Source of the DNA: Mageeibacillus sp. UBA5442
Lineage (GTDB): Bacteria; Bacillota; Clostridia; Saccharofermentanales; DTU023
DNA: 6,270 bases
Assembly: GCA_002427475.1 (NCBI GenBank)
Contig: DIRG01000073.1
Coordinates: 1-6,270 of the forward strand
Direction of reading: 5' to 3'
The notes beneath the pieces were generated by a model, which saw only the letters and a program-made list of their open reading frames with translations, was not told the origin of the DNA and did not search any database. The number at the start of each line of letters is the position of its first letter. Positions within the stretch are counted from its first letter, which is position 1. This document shows, piece by piece, positions 1 through 4,909 of this stretch. A program made the translations under genes and the position numbers.

Positions 1-15
1 TTATACCATAATGAA

Positions 16-42
16 TAGCGGCTTTCTCTATAAAAGACGCTA
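16..42. terminator. Weak imperfect stem-loop downstream of the minus-strand operon
   Basis: TAGCG-G-CTTT at 16-25 pairs with AAAG-A-CGCTA at 33-42, giving 5 bp plus 4 bp around a single mismatch, with a 7-nt loop. On the minus strand it lies about 67 nt beyond the TPM-gene stop and is followed by only a poor T-run. On the plus strand it is followed by a T-rich stretch (43-58). It could be a weak bidirectional terminator between the operon and a convergent gene left of the window. Bases 1-15 are too short to identify a gene: one plus frame stays open to a stop at 41-43, but nothing in it is recognisable. Confidence 0.25.
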
Positions 43-108
43 ATATTTATCTATTTCTACTAAAAGAATGAAAGTTTCCGCCTTTAACTTATTGAGGAGC
101 AGGCAGAA

Positions 109-924
109 TTAAAATTTCCCGCTGGAACCGCCGAAAGTTCTACCCGAAGAACTGGTATGAGTAGTACTTCTGCCGCTACCACCACCACTGTCACTGCTGG
201 TGGGGATGATTGTACGCGCAATGGAACTGGACAGGAAAAAATCATTCGCAGTGGCTATAGCCAGACTGTCGTCAAGTAAATAGGAGGAAGCAGCGGCATG
301 AAAACCTACCGAAGTCAAAGGAGATTTTAAGCTTCTCATAATTATGGCCGTAAGAAGCAATCCTAAAGCCGGTGGTATGAGATAGAAGTAAAAAGGCCGA
401 CTTGGTTCTGCGTAAGTGCCTTTTTCGGCATTCTCCAAAATCATTTCACTGTAAGACAGCAAGTCTGCAAAAGCAGCTGACATATTGTTATCGCCGAGGG
501 CAGGCAGAATCTCGTTCATCAATTCTTCTTGAGCATAATCATTAAAAATTTCAATAGCTTCACCATGTGTCGCAATAGCCCAATCTCGCTCTGCCATGCT
601 AAGCATAAACAACATTCCGCTTTGATCAGCACCAAGCCCTAAATTCTGTTCTTCAAAATAAGTATCAGCATAGACAGTCGGATTGAATACGGTAACGTCT
701 TCTCCCAGTGTCAAGATGACAATATCACAAGCATAACGCTCACTGATACGATCGAGTTCAGCTGCGAAAAAGGACTGTTCCTCTTCTGTCAGGAGTCCGG
801 CTTGATCATCAAGTCTGTAGCTAGCAGCTGCCGCTACAGGTATAAAGTTTAAGAAGAGAACAAAAATAGCAGCCAAAAACAGCAGAAACCGAGCAGCATT
901 TTTCATTAATTTAGCTTCATTCAT
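109..924 (-). CDS. TPM-domain (YgcG/YdjH-like) exported membrane protein
   Basis: 271 aa, third gene of the minus-strand operon. Residues 8-34 form a signal peptide or signal anchor: K8, a long Leu/Phe/Ala core, and a small-residue AAAA run suggesting cleavage near 33-35. The TPM domain follows at about 36-165, with a DDQAGLLTEEE opening (39-49) and a DQSGMLFMLSMAERDWAIATHG block (100-121) that matches the conserved family core. A second hydrophobic helix lies at about 178-196. After it come about 45 residues with a conserved-looking YLLDDSLAI-DFFLSSS pattern, then a Gly/Ser/Thr-rich tail (242-271) ending GKF, as is common in this family. The TPM domain is probably extracytoplasmic and the segment after the helix cytoplasmic. 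Members have been linked to photosystem repair and phosphatase activity in plants and to membrane stress in bacteria; the molecular activity here is unknown. The start at 924 is supported by the adjacent GGAGGAG site; Met7 is an alternative. Partner of the two upstream genes. Confidence 0.88.
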   Translation of the reverse strand: MNEAKLMKNAARFLLFLAAIFVLFLNFIPVAAAASYRLDDQAGLLTEEEQSFFAAELDRISERYACDIVILTLGEDVTVFNPTVYADTYFEEQNLGLGADQSGMLFMLSMAERDWAIATHGEAIEIFNDYAQEELMNEILPALGDNNMSAAFADLLSYSEMILENAEKGTYAEPSRPFYFYLIPPALGLLLTAIIMRSLKSPLTSVGFHAAASSYLLDDSLAIATANDFFLSSSIARTIIPTSSDSGGGSGRSTTHTSSSGRTFGGSSGKF

Positions 925-930
925 AGTTTT

Positions 931-938
931 CTCCTCCT
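931..938 (-). promoter_or_regulatory. Shine-Dalgarno site of the TPM gene, overlapping the upstream stop codon
   Basis: On the minus strand the sequence reads TAGGAGGAG, then 6 nt, then ATG. The TAG stop (939-937) of the zinc-ribbon gene supplies the first bases of the AGGAGG site. A ribosome finishing the upstream gene therefore sits on the initiation site of the next, a layout typical of translational coupling. It fixes the start at 924 and implies coordinated production of the two proteins. Confidence 0.8.
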
Positions 939-2013
939 ACCACAGCAAGAAAAACAAAAGAAAGATCAGACCGGTAATTATGGCTGCCATAATTATAAAC
1001 ATGCGCCAATAGGCCTTTTTGTCCAAGGGCAGGTTGCCGGCAATCTTTCCACTTTGCCCATTCATGGCAAAAGTATAAAGTTGGTTCTCCCATTTGGTAT
1101 TAAGGATCCATACCGGGAAAAGTGCATAAGTGATTGCACCGTTTTTCATGTTAATGGAGCTTGTGACGGAGCGCACTGAATCATAGCCCCGAACGGAATT
1201 TATGAAAGACTCTTCTGTACTGGTCTTAATACGATTCCTAGCCCGTTCCATACTTTCATCAGCATCAACGTCGTAGCGATTAGCTAGGAAACCTGATAAA
1301 TAAGCAGTGTCAAACGGAACCGCCGAGTTGCAATCAAAGGGTTCAATAGATTCCATTAGGTCGTCTGCCATCCTGCTCGAGCCGTCAACCGGGATTTGTT
1401 CGAAACGAACACTCCCTTCACGATAAACAGCATATTTGTTAGATTCCGTAAAGTTGTATTGCGAATCACTCCACATCCGAGTACGAATGGCTTCGTAGCG
1501 AATACTCGCATCTACGTCAGCATCAAAGAGCCAGAACGGTACATAGATACCTTTAATTTCATCTATATGATGTTCATCTCTGAAGACTTTCGGGACGAAT
1601 CGTTTACCTTTCATGTGCCGTTTCAAGGCGCCCTTGGCTGCCTCTCGATCCAATTGAAAAGGCAAAACTAAATCCGGTCTCAGATCACCGGAAAACTGTG
1701 AAGGAATGATTACCGAATTGTCGCAGTAAGGACAGGAAGTTGCAGCCATGGTTTCGTCGCCTACAACTTCACCGCCGCAAGAGGGGCAGGAATAGGCCAG
1801 CAATTGTTCCGCTTCCTCTTCCTGCCACTCCTCTTCGTCATAAGACCAGGATACATTGTCCGGTGCCTCGCTTTTGGCAAGTTCCTCGTTGCCTTCAAAG
1901 ACAGTAGGCGAATACACATTGCTACACATCTGACACTGCAACTGTTGTAAATCAGTATTAAATACTACGGGGCCACCACAGCTAGGGCACTTATATTGCT
2001 CTAAAGTCGACAT
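937..2013 (-). CDS. Double TFIIB-type zinc-ribbon protein with C-terminal membrane anchor (YdjG-like)
   Basis: 358 aa, second gene of the operon. Two zinc ribbons are visible: C9-x2-C12 with C27-x2-C30, and C76-x2-C79 with C94-x2-C97. They are separated by a strongly acidic linker (about 45-70, with runs of Glu and Trp). Residues 110-330 form a globular region with a KGIYVPFWLFDADVDASI stretch (154-171) typical of proteins annotated 'TFIIB-type zinc ribbon-containing protein'. A single hydrophobic helix, about 336-357, ends the protein, so it is probably tail-anchored with ribbons and core in the cytoplasm. There is no helix-turn-helix or cyclin fold, so a transcription-factor role is unlikely despite the family name. 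In Bacillus subtilis the counterpart YdjG works with a TPM protein (YdjH) and an SPFH protein (YdjI); the same three types are neighbours here. Function inferred as the membrane receptor or adaptor of that complex. The GGAGGA site 4 nt before ATG supports this start. Confidence 0.85.
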   Translation of the reverse strand: MSTLEQYKCPSCGGPVVFNTDLQQLQCQMCSNVYSPTVFEGNEELAKSEAPDNVSWSYDEEEWQEEEAEQLLAYSCPSCGGEVVGDETMAATSCPYCDNSVIIPSQFSGDLRPDLVLPFQLDREAAKGALKRHMKGKRFVPKVFRDEHHIDEIKGIYVPFWLFDADVDASIRYEAIRTRMWSDSQYNFTESNKYAVYREGSVRFEQIPVDGSSRMADDLMESIEPFDCNSAVPFDTAYLSGFLANRYDVDADESMERARNRIKTSTEESFINSVRGYDSVRSVTSSINMKNGAITYALFPVWILNTKWENQLYTFAMNGQSGKIAGNLPLDKKAYWRMFIIMAAIITGLIFLLFFLLW

Positions 2014-2017
2014 TATT

Positions 2018-2023
2018 TCCTCC
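2018..2023 (-). promoter_or_regulatory. Shine-Dalgarno site of the zinc-ribbon gene
   Basis: Minus-strand GGAGGA followed by AATA and ATG at 2013. Strong and correctly spaced, so it confirms the start. It lies within the 44-nt gap after the SPFH gene stop (2060-2058). I see no hairpin in that gap that would separate the transcripts. Confidence 0.75.
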
Positions 2024-2057
2024 GCCCGGTCTAAGGCAATATTCAGATTAGAATTAT

Positions 2058-3392
2058 TTACTCGCTAATCTGATCATTTTCGTCGAACACATCGCCGCAT
2101 TCAGGACAAAACTTAGGTGGGTTTTCCGGATCATCCGGCTCGTAACCACAATTGTCACAACGATATAACGGGGCACTCGGAGGTTTCTTTTTGCCGCATT
2201 CTTTACAGAATTTACCTTGGTTAACTTCGCCACAAGAACATTGCCAGCCCGGCTCTTCTTGCGGTTTAGCTTCGCCACATTCCTTACAGAATTTGCCGGT
2301 ATTGTCAGTACCGCATTGGCACATCCAGCTACCATCTTCTGCTTTAGTCATTCCGGCTGACTTTGCAGCCTCTTCGGCCTTCTTCTGATCACCCATTCGG
2401 AACAGGGCCTCTGCATCAGCACCTCCGGCTGATTGCGCCATACCCAGTCCCATAAAGCCGGTAATGGCTCCACCTTCGTTTGTGGCAGCACCTTTCATGG
2501 CGTCGGATTGAGCAGCGACCAATGTAGCGGCCGCCATGCTCGGATCACGCATGATAGCTGCGCGCTGAGCTTGTTTGATCAATTCTTCATCTTCTGGTGG
2601 GAGGGTAACCGAGTTGAGGCCGATGCTAACGATCTCTAAGCCACGCAGCTCAGTCCATTGTTCAGTCAGCTCTATTTGCAGAGCTTCTGCAATCTCTCTA
2701 TTCATACCAACAAGCTGATTGGGACGCACGCCCATAGTAGATATACGGGCGAAGGCCGGAGCCAGATAATGCAGGAACTCAGATTTCAATTGGCTGTCAA
2801 TTTCTTCTCTGCGATAGGTATTCTCGACATTTCCCGTCACATTCCTATAAAAAAGAAGTGGGTCAACTATTTTGTAAGAATAGACCCCGTTCGCACGAAC
2901 TGACACATCGATATCAAGATTAATGTTCGCGTCTACAACTCTAAATGAAATCGGATTGGGGGTTCCAAACTTATTGCCAACGATCTCTTTGGTATTGACA
3001 TAATATACGCGCTGATCCTTACCGGTGTCTCCGCCATATGTAAAGCGCCTACCTATAGTTTGGAATGTTTTCTTGATACTTTCACCGAGACTGCCGGCGA
3101 AAATACTTGGCTCTGTAGAAGTGTCGTAGGTATACTCACCGGGCTCAGCCGAAACTTCTACAATTTCACCTTGTTCTACGATGAGCATGCACTGTCCGTC
3201 AGCGACAGCGATGCCGCTACCGTTGGATATAATATTATCGTGCCCTTTTACGTTTGAAGAACGGCTTCCGATACGTTTCTCTCCTCTGTCGACCAGAGTG
3301 TTTGCATCCAAGGAATCACAGTAGAAAAACTCTTTCCACTGATCTGCTAGTGTTCCACCTAGAGCGCCTATTCCAGCTTTTATCAGTCCCAT
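2058..3392 (-). CDS. SPFH-domain protein with three C-terminal zinc ribbons (YdjI-like)
   Basis: 444 aa, first gene of the operon. The N-terminus (MGLIKAGIGALGGTLADQW) is amphipathic with no transmembrane helix, as in YdjI-type proteins that associate peripherally with membrane. The SPFH/band-7 region spans about 20-275, including the PNPISFRVVDANINLDIDVS strand (145-164), YSYKIVDPLLFYRN (171-184) and a helical segment ending LPPEDEELIKQAQR (264-277). An Ala/Gly-rich linker (285-345) leads to three zinc ribbons: C358/C360/C369/C372, C385/C387/C396/C399 and C412/C415/C429/C432. The first two are near copies with a CxC knuckle; the third is CxxC type. SPFH proteins oligomerise into membrane scaffolds; in Bacillus subtilis YdjI helps bring PspA to the membrane (known). 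Databases often label such proteins 'virion core protein-like', which is misleading. The role here, scaffold for the next two gene products, is inferred. The AGGGAG site 6 nt upstream supports the start. Confidence 0.88.
   Translation of the reverse strand: MGLIKAGIGALGGTLADQWKEFFYCDSLDANTLVDRGEKRIGSRSSNVKGHDNIISNGSGIAVADGQCMLIVEQGEIVEVSAEPGEYTYDTSTEPSIFAGSLGESIKKTFQTIGRRFTYGGDTGKDQRVYYVNTKEIVGNKFGTPNPISFRVVDANINLDIDVSVRANGVYSYKIVDPLLFYRNVTGNVENTYRREEIDSQLKSEFLHYLAPAFARISTMGVRPNQLVGMNREIAEALQIELTEQWTELRGLEIVSIGLNSVTLPPEDEELIKQAQRAAIMRDPSMAAATLVAAQSDAMKGAATNEGGAITGFMGLGMAQSAGGADAEALFRMGDQKKAEEAAKSAGMTKAEDGSWMCQCGTDNTGKFCKECGEAKPQEEPGWQCSCGEVNQGKFCKECGKKKPPSAPLYRCDNCGYEPDDPENPPKFCPECGDVFDENDQISE
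2193..2321 (-). repeat. Tandem duplication of a CxCG zinc ribbon within the SPFH gene
   Basis: Two 48-bp units, 2274-2321 and 2193-2240, lie 81 bp (27 codons) apart. Each encodes CxCG-x8-CKECG with a shared GKFCKECG end. The 24 bases encoding the second knuckle agree at 21 of 24 positions, while the first knuckles have diverged. This indicates an internal duplication rather than independent origin. The third ribbon (2094-2159) is of a different type. Confidence 0.75.
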
Positions 3393-3398
3393 AAAATA

Positions 3399-3404
3399 CT
3401 CCCT
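3399..3404 (-). promoter_or_regulatory. Shine-Dalgarno site of the SPFH gene
   Basis: Minus-strand AGGGAG followed by 6 nt and ATG at 3392. This supports the chosen start of the first operon gene. Confidence 0.65.
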
Positions 3405-3456
3405 GTACCTTTCTAGTATTGGGTATTTTTAACCCGGTCATTTAAACAATGTTTTC

Positions 3457-3473
3457 TACGATAATCGTATAAT
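3457..3473 (+). promoter_or_regulatory. 13-bp palindrome overlapping a TATAAT -10 box
   Basis: TACGAT-A-ATCGTA (3457-3469) is a perfect palindrome with a one-base centre. Its right arm overlaps a perfect plus-strand TATAAT (3468-3473). No good -35 lies 16-18 bp upstream (AACAAT is the 17-bp match), so an activator, or a palindrome-bound repressor, could control it. If used, the tmcAL transcript would have a leader of about 110 nt. The palindrome is also within reach of a minus-strand promoter for the SPFH operon. Confidence 0.4.
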
Positions 3474-3485
3474 GCTTATTTTGTA

Positions 3486-3491
3486 AGTATA
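3486..3491 (-). promoter_or_regulatory. Candidate -10 box for the SPFH operon
   Basis: Minus-strand TATACT, a 5-of-6 match to the housekeeping -10, lies about 95 bp before the SPFH start. The hexamer 17 bp upstream is CAGATT, a poor -35. I looked for a SigW-type TGAAAC...CGTA pair, which drives the Bacillus subtilis counterpart, and did not find a convincing one. The box touches the right arm of the 10-bp inverted repeat. Confidence 0.25.
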
Positions 3492-3546
3492 CTAGAAAAC
3501 GATATATAAATCTGTTGTGAAATAATTTTTCTTAAACATGATAAGC

Positions 3547-3555
3547 TGATAATAT
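3547..3555 (+). promoter_or_regulatory. Extended -10 promoter candidate for tmcAL
   Basis: TGA-TAATAT is an extended -10 element (TGn plus a close -10 match), with only T-rich sequence in the -35 position. Transcription would start near 3562, about 27 nt before the tmcAL start codon. No strong Shine-Dalgarno sits directly before that ATG: AGTAGG at 3566-3571 is too far away (17 nt). Confidence 0.35.
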
Positions 3556-3588
3556 TCAAGAAAAGAGTAGGCATAAAAAGCAAAACAT

Positions 3589-4827
3589 ATGATAACTTGT
3601 GGCATTGTAAGTGAATTTAATCCCTTTCATCGAGGGCACAGTGAACTCATTCGGCAGATTCGAGATAAATTTTCTGATCGGGTTGGAATTGTGACGGTCA
3701 TGTCTGCTTCTTTTACTCAGAGAGGAGAACCTGCCCTCTACGACACATCTCATCGAGTGCGTGCTGCACTTCGAGAGGGAGTAGATCTAGTCATAGAGAT
3801 TCCCGTTAATTTCGTACTTGATTCAGCTGAAAGTTTCGCAACTGCCGGAATTCAACTACTTCAGGCAAGTGGAGTCGTCCAAAATCTAGCTTATGGCAGT
3901 GAAGACAGCGAATCTCCTCTGCTGCTAAAAGAAGTGGCCGCCTTTTTAGCAGACGAAAATTTCGAATTTAAAAGCTTGCTTGATCAGAATATCCGTCTTG
4001 GCATGGGCTTTGCTGCGGCTCGACAGGCAGCTGTTAGCGAATGCATGAAGAATAAAGCGGCAGGAGAGCTCCTGGCGCACAGCAACTCTATCTTAGCTGT
4101 AGAATACGAAAAGGCCATTATCAAGAGTGGTTCATCTTTAGAAAGCTATCCCCTAACCTTATATCGCAAAGATAAATTTTCTGCTAATAGGATTCGTGAA
4201 CTCACAGCCGAAGCGTGTGCAGTGGATCTTGAAAACGCAAAAGGTGAACTTTTGCGAACGCTTCATCCCTACATGACTGCGACTTCATTAGCAGAGCTAA
4301 TCCTTGCTTATCAAAAAGGTGAAGCTCCGGTTTCCCTGTCTGATTTCGCCCCCCTTATCTACTCACAAGAGATTTGGCGGGACCGCGAAAGTTTGAAAGA
4401 AATTCAAGGTATGCAGGGCGGTTTGGCTGATCGATTTGTCAATCAGTTAAAAAAGCTCGATGTGACCCTAAGTTCTGCCAATTTCTATAATTTTCTGGAT
4501 TCTGTTGCGACACGCACTTTCCCCTTATCACGTGTGCGTCGCGCCTTCCTCTCCGCAATTCTTGGTATCCGTCAGGAAGACTCTTTTAATTCAGAAGTTA
4601 GATTTTTGCGCATACTCGGTTTTTCAAAGCGCGGCAGAACCTTACTTCGTTATATGAAAGACTCTGCTACTTTGCCTGTAATAACACGCAGCGCTGATTG
4701 GCGTCAAGTCGATGGCGATAGAGCACTGCTTCAAATGGAACAATGTTTCGCAGCGGGTAATCTTTGGAAATCAGGCTTGCGTCAATCGCATAAACTTGAG
4801 GAAACGCGACAAATCGTGCAGATATAG
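3589..4827 (+). CDS. tmcAL: tRNA(Met) cytidine acetate ligase (YlbM family)
   Basis: 412 aa, close to the about 415 aa of Bacillus subtilis TmcAL (YlbM). This cytoplasmic enzyme activates acetate with ATP to acetyl-adenylate and acetylates C34 (ac4C) in the anticodon of elongator tRNA-Met. The start GIVSEFNPFHRGH carries the nucleotidyltransferase HxGH signature (H14-R-G-H17). It is followed by MSASFTQRGEPAL (38-50), VDLVIEIPVNF (65-75), AYGSED (101-106), NSILAVEYEKA (166-176) and KFSANRIRE (196-204), which corresponds to the family SAT-x-IR motif. The C-terminal half shows the family pattern SRVRRAFLSAILGI (314-327) and RILGFSKRGR..LPVITR (341-367). All expected blocks are present, so it should be active. 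The start is fixed by homology, and an in-frame TAA lies 5 codons upstream. Ribosome binding site is poor. It faces tyrS, another tRNA gene, 82 nt downstream. Confidence 0.93.
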   Translation: MITCGIVSEFNPFHRGHSELIRQIRDKFSDRVGIVTVMSASFTQRGEPALYDTSHRVRAALREGVDLVIEIPVNFVLDSAESFATAGIQLLQASGVVQNLAYGSEDSESPLLLKEVAAFLADENFEFKSLLDQNIRLGMGFAAARQAAVSECMKNKAAGELLAHSNSILAVEYEKAIIKSGSSLESYPLTLYRKDKFSANRIRELTAEACAVDLENAKGELLRTLHPYMTATSLAELILAYQKGEAPVSLSDFAPLIYSQEIWRDRESLKEIQGMQGGLADRFVNQLKKLDVTLSSANFYNFLDSVATRTFPLSRVRRAFLSAILGIRQEDSFNSEVRFLRILGFSKRGRTLLRYMKDSATLPVITRSADWRQVDGDRALLQMEQCFAAGNLWKSGLRQSHKLEETRQIVQI

Positions 4828-4860
4828 AATATTTGCACAATTCAAGGTCAGTGACTATAA

Positions 4861-4890
4861 TTGGCAATCATTGGCCATCATTTATATAAA
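4861..4890 (+). promoter_or_regulatory. Candidate tyrS promoter, containing a tandem 10-bp repeat
   Basis: TTGGCA (4861-4866, 5 of 6 to the -35 consensus) and TATAAA (4885-4890, 5 of 6 to -10) are 18 bp apart. The start would be near 4897, leaving a leader of only about 13 nt that includes the AAGGAG site. The spacer is partly made of a direct repeat, TTGGCAATCA then TTGGCCATCA (9 of 10 identical). The whole 82-nt gap (4828-4909) has no terminator and is too short for a T-box leader, so co-transcription with tmcAL is also possible. Confidence 0.35.
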
Positions 4891-4897
4891 TAGTAAA

Positions 4898-4903
4898 AAG
4901 GAG
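4898..4903 (+). promoter_or_regulatory. Shine-Dalgarno site deciding the tyrS start
   Basis: AAGGAG followed by 6 nt and ATG at 4910. The reading frame is open back to 4712, inside tmcAL, but the extra 66 codons have no synthetase similarity and no comparable site. 4910 is therefore the true start. Confidence 0.85.
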
Positions 4904-4909
4904 AACGAC

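Larger units (their letters stand above)
3410..3498. repeat. Perfect 10-bp inverted repeat bracketing the divergent control region
   Basis: TTTCTAGTAT at 3410-3419 and its exact reverse complement ATACTAGAAA at 3489-3498 are separated by 69 bp. A related half-matching copy, TTTCTACGAT (8 of 10), lies between them at 3453-3462 and runs into the central palindrome. Spaced identical arms in a divergent intergenic region suggest operator half-sites for a looping or cooperative regulator. In AT-rich DNA a chance origin remains possible. Confidence 0.45.

Noticed and set aside
1396..1671. Plus-strand open frame of 91 codons inside the zinc-ribbon gene
   Set aside because: It is antisense to a well-supported coding sequence, has no recognisable domain, and has no convincing ribosome binding site.
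2054..2335. Minus-strand Cys-poor, Lys/Arg-rich frame of 93 codons overlapping the SPFH gene end
   Set aside because: It is a shifted reading of the repetitive zinc-ribbon codons. The true frame has paired cysteines and a complete SPFH domain.
2058..3392. Phage or virus origin suggested by 'virion core protein' labels for this SPFH type
   Set aside because: The label is a legacy annotation. The neighbours are chromosomal housekeeping genes and nothing else is phage-like.
3421..3435. GGGTATTTTTAACCC as a hairpin terminator or attenuator
   Set aside because: Only four base pairs pair cleanly (GGGT/ACCC) and no T-tract follows on the minus strand, so it is too weak to call.
3400..3560. SigW-type ECF promoter for the SPFH operon
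   Set aside because: This was expected by analogy with Bacillus subtilis. I found no TGAAAC-like box at the proper distance from a CGTA-like box on the minus strand.
4712..4909. N-terminal extension of the tyrS frame into tmcAL
   Set aside because: The 66 extra codons have no synthetase similarity, overlap the conserved end of tmcAL, and lack a ribosome binding site comparable to AAGGAG before 4910.
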